A stretch of DNA of 64,000 bases from Photobacterium sp. DA100 (GCF_029223585.1 NZ_CP119424.1:1-64000), one strand, 5' to 3'. Shown: positions 35,147 through 44,705, counted from the first letter of the stretch. Made by a program: numbers and translations. The notes: a model not told the origin generated them from the sequence alone.

Positions 35147-35530
35147 ATGGTTGAACGTCGTCACTTTAGTCGTATTTTATATCAGGCTCCGGCTACGCTG
35201 AACAATGCCAATGGTGAATGGCAGGCGGAAGTTCGGGACCTGTCCCTGCAGGGTATCCTACTGACCAAGCCGGAGAGCTGGTCGCCACAAGATACTGACG
35301 ATAGGTATTTTATATCGTTTTGCCTGCACGACTCAGACATCGAACTGCGGATGGAAACCCGGTTAGTTCACCATGATGCTGCTTATTTACGTATGCATAT
35401 CTTCCATATTGATTTAGAAAGTGCCGGACACCTCCGGCGTTTGGTCGAATTAAATGTTGGCACTGATGAACTATTACATCGTGAGCTGGAACAGCTAACT
35501 GATTTGCACAAACATTCCGGTGAGTCGTGA
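35147..35530 (+). CDS. PilZ-domain protein
   Basis: About 127 residues, a stand-alone PilZ domain and putative c-di-GMP receptor. It shows the two binding motifs RRHFSR (RxxxR, residues 4-9) and DLSLQG ([D/N]xSxxG, about 30-35). The C-terminal helix may contact a partner. GTG at 35141 is an alternative start. It ends nine bases before the M23 peptidase gene, suggesting co-expression; a link between c-di-GMP and cell-wall hydrolysis is only an inference. Confidence 0.85.
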   Translation: MVERRHFSRILYQAPATLNNANGEWQAEVRDLSLQGILLTKPESWSPQDTDDRYFISFCLHDSDIELRMETRLVHHDAAYLRMHIFHIDLESAGHLRRLVELNVGTDELLHRELEQLTDLHKHSGES

Positions 35531-35539
35531 ATAGTCATC

Positions 35540-36532
35540 ATGTCAGAAAATATTTGTATTTCGGTGTCCGATCATCGTGGCACCTCTCATTACCTTATTA
35601 ACCGTTTCAAGAAACGGTATATCGCATTGGCTGCGACAGCGTTGTTGGCTGTCGCCGCTGGTGGTGGGTACAGTGTTTATAACCTCTACCAAGACAACCT
35701 CCATTCGAGCCAGCAGCTCAGTCTGCTAAACGTTCATGCCAAGCAATTGAGTGCCTCTTTGTCCGAAGAAAGTGCCAGTAATCGAGAGTTGCTTGAAGAG
35801 CTCAATGAAAAAAAGGCGGAGCTGGATGCGCTGTCATTGCGGATTGATGATGTGGAAACCATCCTTGGTCTGCAAACCTCCGAAGACGGTGAGGTCTTTA
35901 CCCTCGAAGAGCGGGTAGACAGTGCCGCTATTAGCTCGGCGGTGAGGGGGACCCTGTTTCGGATGATCCCCAATGGTAGTCCGACTCCGGGGATCCGGAT
36001 GTCATCGCAATTCGGTACCCGAGTCCATCCGGTAACGGGCAAACGCAAGAGCCACCTAGGATTGGACTTCGCTGCCAATACTGGTACCGAGATCTATGCA
36101 CCAGCAGATGGTGTGGTGGAAGTCACTCGGCCGAGCAACAAGGGCTCCGGCAACTTCCTCAAACTGGATCATACCATGGGCTTCACCTCGACCTATTCGC
36201 ACATGAAGAAATTCAATGTGAAGCGTGGGCAGTTTGTCCGTAAAGGGGAGCTGATCGGTTGGACCGGCAATACCGGCTTGTCGACCGGGCCGCACCTGCA
36301 TTATGAGATCCGTTTTTTGGGACGGGCGTTGAATCCACGGCCTTTTGTTGAATGGACACCGGATAATTTTGATAGCCTGTTCGAAAAAGAGAAAACGGTT
36401 CAATGGGCATCTTTGCTCACGATGATCAATAATGTGGTGTCGATGCAGGTACAGCTTACCCAGTCGCCTCATATTGCACGCCCGATCCAGACGGCAAGCA
36501 ATGAAAAGGGCCTGGCAGGGGAAGAAGGCTAG
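35540..36532 (+). CDS. M23-family (LytM) envelope peptidase
   Basis: A 330-residue bitopic inner-membrane protein. It has a short cytoplasmic N-terminus, a membrane helix (YIALAATALLAVAAGGGYSV, about residues 27-46), a coiled coil (about 55-110) and a C-terminal LytM domain. Metal ligands are seen in KSHLGLDFA (HxxxD) and HLHYEIRF (HxH), so it is probably an active peptidoglycan endopeptidase rather than an EnvC-like regulator. It follows the PilZ gene closely and precedes anmK, a peptidoglycan recycling gene. Confidence 0.9.
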   Translation: MSENICISVSDHRGTSHYLINRFKKRYIALAATALLAVAAGGGYSVYNLYQDNLHSSQQLSLLNVHAKQLSASLSEESASNRELLEELNEKKAELDALSLRIDDVETILGLQTSEDGEVFTLEERVDSAAISSAVRGTLFRMIPNGSPTPGIRMSSQFGTRVHPVTGKRKSHLGLDFAANTGTEIYAPADGVVEVTRPSNKGSGNFLKLDHTMGFTSTYSHMKKFNVKRGQFVRKGELIGWTGNTGLSTGPHLHYEIRFLGRALNPRPFVEWTPDNFDSLFEKEKTVQWASLLTMINNVVSMQVQLTQSPHIARPIQTASNEKGLAGEEG

Positions 36533-36589
36533 TCCATCGGCTGGTTTAACTGTGTTTGGGTATATGCGGTGTCGGTGAGAGAAAACGCG

Positions 36590-37717
36590 ATGGTTCGTGA
36601 GCTTTATATTGGTGTGATGTCAGGTACCAGCCTCGATGGCGTGGATACTGCGCTGGTGGCCTTTGAGGCTGGGGAGCACCAAGCTTCAGCGCCTCACTTA
36701 TTGGCAACCGATGCCTATCCGATGCCCGAGGGCTTGAAGTCAGCATTGCTCGATGTTTGCCTTGGGCAGGCGACGACCCTAGTACAGATCGGACAGCTGG
36801 ATCACCAGTTGGGGCATCTGTTTGCCGATGCGGTCAACCAACTGCTGGAAAAAGCGGGTATTGAGGCCTCTGCGGTAACGGCGGTGGGGAACCATGGCCA
36901 GACAGTCTTCCATCAGCCGGATGGTGACCACCCGTTCACCATGCAGCTGGGGGATGCCAATATCGTTGCGGCCAAAACGGGCGTCACGACAGTCGCCGAC
37001 TTTCGCCGCAAGGATATGGCGCTGGGAGGGCAGGGAGCCCCTTTGGTACCGGCATTCCATAAAGGCTTGTTCTCGGAGCAAGATTCTACCACGGTGGTAC
37101 TGAATATTGGGGGCATTGCCAACATTTCGGTGCTGCGTCCCCAGCAGGTTGTGATTGGCTATGACACCGGCCCCGGCAACATGTTGATGGATGCCTGGGT
37201 GTATCGCCACCTTGGCCGTAAATATGACGAAGACGGCGCTTTTGCCGCCTCCGGCACAGTCAATCCGCAGCTGCTGAGCCAGCTAATGGCCGACCCATAC
37301 CTAAGCCGCCCCTATCCGAAAAGTACCGGACGGGAGCACTACAACCTTCCTTGGCTGGAAGGGCAACTGGCCGCTCTGGCTCAAGAGATCCCCGAACAAG
37401 ATGTCCAGGCAACCCTGTTGCAATTTACCGCCAAATCGATTGCCGAGCAGGTTGCCCTGTTCTCTCATGGCGGGCAACCTCGCTTGCTGGTTTGCGGTGG
37501 CGGCGTGAATAATCCCCTCTTGATGCGCCGACTGGCTGAGCTGCTGCCCACATGGACAGTAGCGAGTACCCGTGAGGCAGGCATCGACCCGGATTACATG
37601 GAAGCCATGGCCTTTGCCTGGCTGGCCCGTCAGCGTATCCACGGCCAACCGAGCAATGTTCCTGAGGTAACAGGGGCGTCCGGGTTAGCGTCGCTCGGTG
37701 TCATCTATCCAGCCTAG
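36590..37717 (+). CDS. anmK: Anhydro-N-acetylmuramic acid kinase
   Basis: A 375-residue kinase that opens and phosphorylates 1,6-anhydroMurNAc to MurNAc-6-phosphate in cell-wall recycling. The N-terminal GVMSGTSLDGVDTALV nucleotide motif, GNHGQTVFHQP, GDANIVAAKTGVTTVADFRRKDMALGGQGAPLVP and LNIGGIANI are all present. I prefer ATG 36590 (GTGAGAG upstream) over GTG 36569. It lies 57 bases after the M23 gene. Confidence 0.94.
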   Translation: MVRELYIGVMSGTSLDGVDTALVAFEAGEHQASAPHLLATDAYPMPEGLKSALLDVCLGQATTLVQIGQLDHQLGHLFADAVNQLLEKAGIEASAVTAVGNHGQTVFHQPDGDHPFTMQLGDANIVAAKTGVTTVADFRRKDMALGGQGAPLVPAFHKGLFSEQDSTTVVLNIGGIANISVLRPQQVVIGYDTGPGNMLMDAWVYRHLGRKYDEDGAFAASGTVNPQLLSQLMADPYLSRPYPKSTGREHYNLPWLEGQLAALAQEIPEQDVQATLLQFTAKSIAEQVALFSHGGQPRLLVCGGGVNNPLLMRRLAELLPTWTVASTREAGIDPDYMEAMAFAWLARQRIHGQPSNVPEVTGASGLASLGVIYPA

Positions 37718-37842
37718 GTGTGCCCATTGAAGCGAAGGGCCTTTTTCTGGAAAATAAGTGTGCGACAGCTCATAGGCATTGTTTTTTACAAAGCGATGGT
37801 TTACATATTTTATAGGTGTATGTGGTGAGTTCTGAGGTGCAT

Positions 37843-38184
37843 ATGATAGGTCACTGGCGACACGGATTGTTGATAGCTGCGTTGATGGCTGGAACTGCTC
37901 ACGCTAAAGAGCGTGCTCTGGGGGAAATATTTATCGAGGACTCCAAGTCCAAACAAGCTGTTGAGTTTGTTGGTCAGGGCAGCCGTCCGGTCGATAATAC
38001 GGGGCGCGATAATTACAGCATTTACCAAAATAAGAATATTGAAGATCCTACTGAGTTTGGTGCCGGGCTGAAGTTCAATGCGACGGATGACTTCAGCATC
38101 TCTGTCGAAGCGGGCGGGGCCATGGTGGATAACAGCAATATCGATATTGACAGCGGCGCGGTGAAATTTGAGCTGACTTATTGA
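37843..38184 (+). CDS. Exported small protein, possible beta-strand envelope protein
   Basis: 113 residues, start ATG 37843 after TGAGGTGCAT. The signal peptide MIGHWRHGLLIAALMAGTAHA is followed by an acidic mature protein with alternating residues and a C-terminal aromatic (VKFELTY). That pattern is seen in small outer-membrane beta-barrels, but the length allows only a few strands. The family is not recognised. Confidence 0.55.
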   Translation: MIGHWRHGLLIAALMAGTAHAKERALGEIFIEDSKSKQAVEFVGQGSRPVDNTGRDNYSIYQNKNIEDPTEFGAGLKFNATDDFSISVEAGGAMVDNSNIDIDSGAVKFELTY

Positions 38185-38383
38185 TTTTTTCCTTCCCGTT
38201 TCCCGTGCTGCCATTGAGGCTCGAGTGACTAAGTATCTAATTACTCTCAATTTGCCTAGCAATTAATCATCAAAGGCCAGAACCTGGCCAGCTCTGTCAA
38301 ATGTCAGTTAATTCTCTGACTTCTTAACATTTTATCGTTTGCGTCGTTTTAATATTTCAGATTTTTATCGCAGTGGAAATATT

Positions 38384-38770
38384 ATGAAAAAGATAATGAC
38401 GCTAGTTCTGGCGCTTGGCATGTTCGCGTCGATGAGCGCACAGGCAGGCACTGGCATTGGTTTGTCAGTTGGTGATCCGTTCTGGGGCGTAGACTTCAAG
38501 CACAATGGTTTTCGATTCAATGTGAGCCTTGATGACAATTTCGGTGTTGGGGTGAATAAAACTTATGCTGTTCAGGGGACGCCGTTGTATTTGTTCCTGG
38601 GGGGCCAATACGTCGATCGAAACAAACACTATGTCGCCGTGACGCCGGGGATTGGTGCAGAATTCCGTGTCCGTCCTATGGGTTTCTATGTCGATTTGAC
38701 GCCTGCGGTTTACCTGGACGAACTCGATATTGAGCTAGAAGCCAGAGCGGGCTTTAGAGTGTACTTTTAA
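38384..38770 (+). CDS. Exported small protein, probable outer-membrane beta-barrel
   Basis: 128 residues from ATG 38384. The signal peptide MKKIMTLVLALGMFASMSAQA is followed by amphipathic strands rich in Gly, Phe and Tyr, ending in AGFRVYF with a terminal phenylalanine, the usual outer-membrane assembly signal. The family is not recognised. It lies 200 bases after the previous small exported protein. Confidence 0.6.
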   Translation: MKKIMTLVLALGMFASMSAQAGTGIGLSVGDPFWGVDFKHNGFRFNVSLDDNFGVGVNKTYAVQGTPLYLFLGGQYVDRNKHYVAVTPGIGAEFRVRPMGFYVDLTPAVYLDELDIELEARAGFRVYF

Positions 38771-38809
38771 CACGCCAGATAGGTAGCGCTATTTGTTGCT
38801 GTGCCGGCA

Positions 38810-39523
38810 TCATTTTGCGGGCACAGCGTTATGACTGATCTCTACAACCCCACTCGCCATATCCACTTGCGCATGATACACCGCGCGCGGATCACCATAG
38901 TGCTTGAACGTAAAATGGTAGATACTGCTCGGTGCCCATATCTTTGTTGCTCTAGAAGGGGCAATATCGTATCCATCTTGCTGGTAAAGCTCGGTCTCCT
39001 CCACTTTAGCCATTGCTGCTTGTTGGCTGGCATTTCTATCTACTTCCGGCTCGAGTGAAGGGTTAGTCGGATAAGAGTCTCCGCTAGATTTCATCAGACG
39101 AAACGCACCGTTGCTCCATACCATAAAATCGCGCCAGCCGTTGCTGGTACTTTCCGCTAGCAATACCGGGGGTTTAACCACGGACATCTGGCTGATGATG
39201 TTCCCTTGATTGTCGAAAATCACGGCAGTACAGCCTCCGCTGCCACAAAAATATCGGTCTTGTATCAAGACAAAGTGTTCTGCAGCTCCGTCGCTGTTGA
39301 GATCGGCTTTGCCTGACAGGTAGCGGATATTGTCTTGTTCAAGCGAAAGTCCTTCGGGGGCCAAAATGTTGCTATCAACCCACTGGGCAATGGTGTTTTC
39401 ACTTGCGGCCCTGGGTTGATTAAGTGGAGCCAGGCCTTGGTTATCTAGGTTGTTTGACGTACTGCAGCCAAAAAGAGCGAGTGAGCAGGCAAGGGTGGTT
39501 TTTCCTGATTTGAGGCTGAACAT
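38810..39523 (-). CDS. Predicted lipoprotein, 237 residues
   Basis: The N-terminal signal has a lipobox SLALFGC (Cys near residue 20). The mature protein holds a calcium-loop-like DLNSDGAAEHFVLIQDRYFCGSGGC segment (about residues 74-98), as found in VCBS/FG-GAP-like repeats and in DUFs that read mineral or integrin-like loops. A C-terminal YHFTFKHYGDPRAVYHAQVDMASGVV block follows. Role unknown. Single gene converging with the small barrel gene. Confidence 0.65.
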   Translation of the reverse strand: MFSLKSGKTTLACSLALFGCSTSNNLDNQGLAPLNQPRAASENTIAQWVDSNILAPEGLSLEQDNIRYLSGKADLNSDGAAEHFVLIQDRYFCGSGGCTAVIFDNQGNIISQMSVVKPPVLLAESTSNGWRDFMVWSNGAFRLMKSSGDSYPTNPSLEPEVDRNASQQAAMAKVEETELYQQDGYDIAPSRATKIWAPSSIYHFTFKHYGDPRAVYHAQVDMASGVVEISHNAVPAK

Positions 39524-39672
39524 TGGGCTTGGCTCTTAGATAACGGGTCTTGGCTTCAAGTATATATCCAAGTTATGGCGGAGGCTGCAGGAGCTTGAAT
39601 TAGGGAGGTTTATAACGGCGGAGTCTGCGTTGGTTAGGCTAACGTGGGTGAGATCTCTTTGTGCCCAGAAAC

Positions 39673-39712
39673 AACAGCGGTGCTGCAGCCCGAAAGCTGC
39701 AGCACCGCTGTT
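39673..39712 (-). terminator. Hairpin after the beta-hydroxyacid dehydrogenase gene
   Basis: Perfect 17-base arms AACAGCGGTGCTGCAGC, followed by TGTTTCTGG on the minus strand. Very stable, though the T-run is short. Confidence 0.6.
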
Positions 39713-39725
39713 AGATTGGTTCGAA

Positions 39726-40607
39726 TTACTTCTTAAGGTTAGTGAAGTAGTCGAAGATAACTGGTACGTCGTTGTTACCCATACCTGCATCAACAGCAGC
39801 CTGTAGGCTAGTAGAAGTACCTTCAGCGATTAGAGACTGAGTACCTAGCTCTTCACATAGAGCAAGGAAGTAACCAAGGTCTTTGTTTGCGTTTGCAACA
39901 GAGAAGCCTAGTTTCTCTTCACCGTCTACCGCGTAGAACTTACAGAACTGCATGAACGGAGAGTTAGAAGGACCTGCTGACATGATGTCGAATAGCTGCT
40001 GACCGTCAACGCCTGCTAGCTTAGCTACAGCGAACGCCTGAGACATCGTCGCAACAGTCGTCATACCCATGAAGTTGTTCACAAGCTTAGTCACATGACC
40101 TGAACCTAGTGCACCTAGGTGGAATACGTTTTCGCCTTGCTCGTCAAGAACGGGCTTAACTTTGTTGAAAGTCTCGATGTCGCCAGCGGCCATGATGTTC
40201 AGAAGACCATCTTTAGCGTGAGCTGGAGTACGGCCTAGAGGCGCATCGATCATACCGGCACCGATTGCAGCAAGATCAGCACCGATCTTCTTAGTAGAAG
40301 CTGGGATAGACGTACCGAAGTCGATTAGTGTTTTGCCTTCAGACATCCCCGCTAGGATACCGGTTTCGCCGTAAACGACTTTCTCAACCACTTCAGAAGT
40401 TGTCAGGCAAAGCATCACGATGTCACTTTTCTCTGCCAGTTCTTTACCAGAAGCAGCTTCAGAAGCGTTGCCACGAGCTAGCACTGCTGTAACTGCATCT
40501 TTGTTAAGATCCATTACGTTAACTTCGTAACCACGGTTTTGAAGGTTCTCAACCATGTTGCCGCCCATAAGGCCAAGACCGATGAAACCAATTACTGGTT
40601 TAGTCAT
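39726..40607 (-). CDS. 3-hydroxyisobutyrate dehydrogenase-family reductase
   Basis: A 293-residue beta-hydroxyacid dehydrogenase. NAD(P)-binding FIGLGLMGGNM begins at residue 8, the substrate-binding DAPLGRTPAHAKDGLLNIMAAG is at about 121-142, and the catalytic lysine is in GHVTKLVNNFM (about 173). Possible reactions are tartronate semialdehyde, 3-hydroxyisobutyrate or related reductions; in alginate-using vibrios a related enzyme reduces the unsaturated-uronate product DEH. AGGAGTCTGAA precedes ATG. Codon choice is rather uniform, as in well expressed genes. It lies about 20 kb from the uronate cluster, so the substrate is open. Confidence 0.8.
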   Translation of the reverse strand: MTKPVIGFIGLGLMGGNMVENLQNRGYEVNVMDLNKDAVTAVLARGNASEAASGKELAEKSDIVMLCLTTSEVVEKVVYGETGILAGMSEGKTLIDFGTSIPASTKKIGADLAAIGAGMIDAPLGRTPAHAKDGLLNIMAAGDIETFNKVKPVLDEQGENVFHLGALGSGHVTKLVNNFMGMTTVATMSQAFAVAKLAGVDGQQLFDIMSAGPSNSPFMQFCKFYAVDGEEKLGFSVANANKDLGYFLALCEELGTQSLIAEGTSTSLQAAVDAGMGNNDVPVIFDYFTNLKK

Positions 40608-40797
40608 TTCAGACTCCTACTAAAATACTATTGTATGACTATATGGCTTAAGGATATACGCCTGCTCGTCGTAAAGCAATTGCAGAATGCGCTGAAACCT
40701 CCTCTAGTTCACAGTTTTTTGATCTAACCCCAATCCATCGGTGTTTGAACTGTGATGCCAAGAGCGCGTTTCAGCCGCATTACTGACGATGTAACGA

Positions 40798-42144
40798 TCA
40801 GTGATAATTCAGCGCTGCCGCTTTGTCATGGTCAAATTCATTGAGTGTCTTGCGGGCTAAGTGGCGGAACGGGATGGCTTTGATGCATTCTTCAAGTGGC
40901 ATGATGGCAAAGGCCCAGAAAAGCGGCGCGTCAAACCACACAATCAGCAGCGCCAGTAGAGGGAGTGATACCAGCCATTGACCGGAAAAGTTAATGGCAA
41001 AGACCGCTTTGGTTTTTCCCAATGCCCGCAGTGCGTGGCCGTGAACCGTGTTGTAGCCACGGACCAAAGGCAGGCTGATATAGAGCGGGGCGATGATCGC
41101 CAGTGCCTGGAAGGTCTGTTGCTCCATTTCTGGGTAGATGACCGGAAGGCACAAGCTGAGGACAAAAAACAAGCCGCAAGTGATGATCGACATTATGACC
41201 GCAATATTGATGCTGGTATCGACTTTTTCCCGCAGGTCATCGAGCTTGTTTGCTCCGATGGCTTGGCTGATCAGGATTGCTGTTGAGTGGGCTGCCGCTG
41301 TTGTCATTTGGGTACCCATACGAATCCACGGCATGATTAGGGTGATTGCCACGTAAGCATAGAGGGAAAGTTGTGAGTAGAGCAGTTGATAAATTGTTGC
41401 TCCGACTGCCAGCATGGCCATATTGGCTGCAATCGGAAAGATTTCGTTAAAGTGGTGCTTGGTCAGAGAACAGAAATGGTCCAGCTTGTCTGGCAGACGC
41501 AGGGTGATAACGTTATCCAGGCGGAGGCAGTAAACTAGAAAAGCAGTGCGGACCAAGATAGCGATCAAGCTACCGATTGCAGCGCCCAGTACCCCGAAGC
41601 CAAGCTGGTGGATTAGTATATAAGTAGCGGCAGTATTGACAGGTAATTCAATTAGATAGCCTTTAAATGGGATCTTGGTTTTGCCTAACCCATTGAAACA
41701 GGCAATCATGATTTGAGTCAAAGCGCTGAACAACAGGGTTAAGGTGGAGACTTTCAGGTAGTCGACAGTGGGGCTGTGTAACTCCGGCTCTTGTGTGATA
41801 TAGCCGACTAACTGATCACCAAAGATAAACAGCAACAGCGAGAAGAGAGCGGCAACGCCCAAGTTAATCGCCATCCCGCTTAACACGGAGTCGCTCAGAG
41901 CGTCAGACCGGCCAGAACCGTACGCACGGCTGATCACCAACTGGGTGCCGTTTGCCAATGCATTCTGGAATCCGAGCAGAAAAGCAACTACGGCGGTGGC
42001 GATCCCTATCGCTGCAATAGGGACCTCGCCAAGTGGAGAGATCAGCAGGGTGTCGATCAGCAGCATCGACTGCATCAGCAGGGCATTCATGGCCAGTGGC
42101 CACGCGGTCGAGAGGTTTTTCTTAACAAATGGCGAGAGTTGCAA
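40798..42144 (-). CDS. MATE-family efflux transporter
   Basis: A 448-residue membrane protein with twelve predicted helices in two similar halves, DinF/NorM-like. NALLMQSMLLIDTLLIS, AIGIATAVVAFLLGFQNALANGTQLVISRAYGSG and the second-half equivalent MPWIRMGTQMTTAAAHSTAILISQAIGA are seen. MATE pumps exchange sodium or protons for cationic drugs or metabolites. It uses a TTG start (42144) with AAGGAGCCCTC upstream. Single gene. Confidence 0.88.
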   Translation of the reverse strand: MQLSPFVKKNLSTAWPLAMNALLMQSMLLIDTLLISPLGEVPIAAIGIATAVVAFLLGFQNALANGTQLVISRAYGSGRSDALSDSVLSGMAINLGVAALFSLLLFIFGDQLVGYITQEPELHSPTVDYLKVSTLTLLFSALTQIMIACFNGLGKTKIPFKGYLIELPVNTAATYILIHQLGFGVLGAAIGSLIAILVRTAFLVYCLRLDNVITLRLPDKLDHFCSLTKHHFNEIFPIAANMAMLAVGATIYQLLYSQLSLYAYVAITLIMPWIRMGTQMTTAAAHSTAILISQAIGANKLDDLREKVDTSINIAVIMSIITCGLFFVLSLCLPVIYPEMEQQTFQALAIIAPLYISLPLVRGYNTVHGHALRALGKTKAVFAINFSGQWLVSLPLLALLIVWFDAPLFWAFAIMPLEECIKAIPFRHLARKTLNEFDHDKAAALNYH

Positions 42145-42264
42145 GAGGGCTCCTTGTTGGCGCGATAGGTATCAGAGAGCGATAAATTGTATTATTATAT
42201 TTCAATCCTGTCGCTAACTTCCAGAGCCTTCCTGCTGAAACCCCAAATCAATTCTGATTGCCTG

Positions 42265-43479
42265 CTATTGTCCCTCGTGTTCGGCCTGATGTGTGCCGCA
42301 ATGAATATCATTGATCAATGCACGGAATAGGTTGCAGGCGGTGTCGATGAGCGTGTCTGGAAAATCATAGTCGGGGTTATGCAGTTGAGGGTGATGTTCA
42401 CCGCTACCAAGACAGAACAGGGCGCCGGGCCATTGGGCAAGGAATTCGGCCATATCCTCGGACCATCGCATCGGCTCTTTGAGCCGTTCGACAGGCAGGT
42501 CAAGTGATCGGGCTTGTTCGATAACCTGCTGACAGTGCTGTTGGGAGTTGACGGCGGCGTTGAACCATTCCTGCCATGAGATTTCACTTCGCAACTGTTC
42601 TGTTGCGCACAGTGCGCTGATCTGCTGTTCGATAAGTGACTTCATCGCCACCAGGGTTTGGCTGTCATCACTGCGTAAGGTGGCCAGCACTTTGGCATAA
42701 CCCGGTGCGGTGCCAAATGCCGCTTCGCCATTAGTCGTTTCGCCCAGTGAGGCATGGACCACGGTAGTCAGTGCAAAAACCTCAGGAAACTGTAGGGGTA
42801 AACGCTGGATGAGTTCAATCGTATTAATCATCGCTGCCGTTGGTGGCAAGCCATCCTCAGGCTTGGCGGCATGGGAGGTTTTGCCAAACAGCTCAATGGT
42901 GACGCCGGTTGAGGCACAGGCAAAGCTATTGGGCTTGATGAGCACAGTGTTAAGCGGGTAACCGGGCAGGTTATGGTAGGCAAAAACACTATCGATGTGT
43001 TGCTCGGCGAGCCAGGGATCTTGCAGCATTGCGGCTGCGCCCGCTCCCGTTTCTTCGGCGGGTTGAAACAGCAAGAGTACCCGTCCTGACTGCGGCGGAT
43101 GTTCGCTAAGGTGTTTGGCGACGGCCATCAGGGAAGCCGTATGGCCATCATGGCCGCAGGCATGCATGACCCCGGCTTGGCGCGACGCATAAGGGCGATC
43201 TGCTTGCTCTTGAATGGGAAGGGCATCGAAATCGGCGCGGAATAGGCTGGTTTTGCCTGGTTTGCCACTGTCGAACTCGACCACTGTGCCATGGCCGCCA
43301 AGCCCGGTTCTCGGTGTCAGGCCAAACTGGCGTAGTTGCTGGTTGATCATTTCTGCAGTGCGGTGCTCGCAGTGTGACAGTTCGGGATATTGATGGAGGC
43401 AGCGGCGAAAGGCTACCGGGTCAAACGATTCGTTCGGAGCTATCATAATTTTTTGTACAGCTAGGGATTTGAGTTGCAT
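42265..43479 (-). CDS. M20-family amidohydrolase/peptidase
   Basis: A 404-residue metallohydrolase of the IAA-amino acid hydrolase/hippuricase subgroup. Conserved parts are LHQYPELSHCEHRTAEM, FRADFDALPI, MHACGHDGHTASL (metal ligands), LFQPAEETGAGAAAM (catalytic Glu) and the lid domain VTIELFGKTSHAAKPEDGLPPT. It probably removes an acyl or amide group from an amino-acid conjugate; the substrate is unknown. ATG 43446 (MIAPNESF) is an alternative start. No transporter gene is adjacent in the same direction. Confidence 0.85.
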   Translation of the reverse strand: MQLKSLAVQKIMIAPNESFDPVAFRRCLHQYPELSHCEHRTAEMINQQLRQFGLTPRTGLGGHGTVVEFDSGKPGKTSLFRADFDALPIQEQADRPYASRQAGVMHACGHDGHTASLMAVAKHLSEHPPQSGRVLLLFQPAEETGAGAAAMLQDPWLAEQHIDSVFAYHNLPGYPLNTVLIKPNSFACASTGVTIELFGKTSHAAKPEDGLPPTAAMINTIELIQRLPLQFPEVFALTTVVHASLGETTNGEAAFGTAPGYAKVLATLRSDDSQTLVAMKSLIEQQISALCATEQLRSEISWQEWFNAAVNSQQHCQQVIEQARSLDLPVERLKEPMRWSEDMAEFLAQWPGALFCLGSGEHHPQLHNPDYDFPDTLIDTACNLFRALINDIHCGTHQAEHEGQ

Positions 43480-43552
43480 ATCTTACGCTGATGGGGGGGA
43501 GGCGAGTGTGATGGCTATCGCAAGGTTCGGGGAGCAGGTTGTTTTGCCAATA

Positions 43553-43576
43553 TAAGACCCAGCACGATGCTGGGCC
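43553..43576 (-). terminator. Terminator after the envelope-protein gene at 43738
   Basis: GCCCAGCA-TCG-TGCTGGGT followed by CTTATATTGG on the minus strand; the T-run is weak. Confidence 0.5.
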
Positions 43577-43737
43577 TGAACTAAAGAATATAATTTTTAA
43601 TTACCAAGGGCGTGTCGTCTTTACTTTTATTATAAATATCAATCTTCATATTGGTATTTTCTTTAATGGCCTCAACAACTTTACCAAACAGATAAAAAGG
43701 GATTGATGTCATGACTAAGTAATAGCAAACATAAATC

Positions 43738-44508
43738 TTACACCTGATAAGTGAACATTAATCTATGGTCACCATTGGCATAGCGAATATCATCAGACCA
43801 ATTGGCAAAATACCTAATATTCGCGCGGGTTGTTAATTGGTATGAGATCGCGGCTTCATGCAGAAGCAGCGACTCGCCAGACAGTTCTCCAGTGGCTCCA
43901 AATAACGACATAGGGTTATAGTTAAGCCAAATGTTGTCTGTCACACTGTAGCGACTATACATTCCGGCAAGGCCGTAAAACCCCAGTAAATGATGGCCGC
44001 CGATGGTCCCATTTTCTGTGTCGAGGCGGTGATCGGTTTTGTTCAAATCTATGATGGTAGTCCCGACAGCCAGCATTGGGTAGGCCTGAAAACGCCCGGC
44101 TTTTGGCAAGGCCTGAATGATGCCATAGGTACCGGTTCCAACGCCCGAGTCAAGGTTGTAATGCAAGTCGATATTGGTCCCCGTACCGGTAACCGTGCTG
44201 GCTTCAAAGTGACGATAGCGCAACTCGCTGACTGAGTTGTTATTATCATCACGCCACCCTAGTGCTTCGCCACCAATCCCCTTTGCTTCAAAGATGTGCA
44301 TCGCTTTTTTGTTGGCGATGCCAGTATCATAGGCATGGCCAAACATTAGATTTATGCCTTTGTCACCATATCCCGCACCGAATTGAGAAAATACAGCCAT
44401 GGGATCGGACATGTCTTGTAATGCTTCTGAGCTTTGTGAAGCAATTGAAGAAAAAGAAAACAGAGAAGTCATTGTAAAGATAAATAACTTTTTGCTATTC
44501 AATGTCAT
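43738..44508 (-). CDS. Exported probable outer-membrane barrel, 256 residues
   Basis: The signal peptide MTLNSKKLFIFTMTSLFSFSSIA is followed by about ten amphipathic strands (for example SELRYRHFEAS, TNIDLHYNLD, HRLMFTYQV) ending in an aromatic-hydrophobic motif, as expected for a beta-barrel. The family is not recognised. Its ATG overlaps the stop of the small Cys-rich gene upstream (ATGA), indicating translational coupling. Confidence 0.65.
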   Translation of the reverse strand: MTLNSKKLFIFTMTSLFSFSSIASQSSEALQDMSDPMAVFSQFGAGYGDKGINLMFGHAYDTGIANKKAMHIFEAKGIGGEALGWRDDNNNSVSELRYRHFEASTVTGTGTNIDLHYNLDSGVGTGTYGIIQALPKAGRFQAYPMLAVGTTIIDLNKTDHRLDTENGTIGGHHLLGFYGLAGMYSRYSVTDNIWLNYNPMSLFGATGELSGESLLLHEAAISYQLTTRANIRYFANWSDDIRYANGDHRLMFTYQV

Positions 44509-44705
44509 TTTGGTTTACCGTTTTTACAGCCATTATCGCAACAGGCATAATAAAAGTCGCAACTGGGAATAGAGTGAATTTTCTCGCATAGGTGACATTT
44601 GGCACGAATCATATAAATATTGATTAACGCGTGTTCATGTCGTTTGCTTAGAATGTTTGTTTCGCGAATAAATTCGAGTGTATTACGGTTTATAAACTTC
44701 ACCAT
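44505..44705 (-). CDS. Small Cys-rich protein coupled to the envelope gene
   Basis: 66 residues with six cysteines in AKCHLCEKIHSIPSCDFYYACCDNGC, a possible zinc-binding knuckle. There is no signal peptide. The stop overlaps the next start by four bases, which is the strongest argument that it is real; an AAGGT about 12 bases upstream is a weak ribosome site. Function unknown; a role in expression or assembly of the barrel protein is conceivable. Confidence 0.55.
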   Translation of the reverse strand: MVKFINRNTLEFIRETNILSKRHEHALINIYMIRAKCHLCEKIHSIPSCDFYYACCDNGCKNGKPK

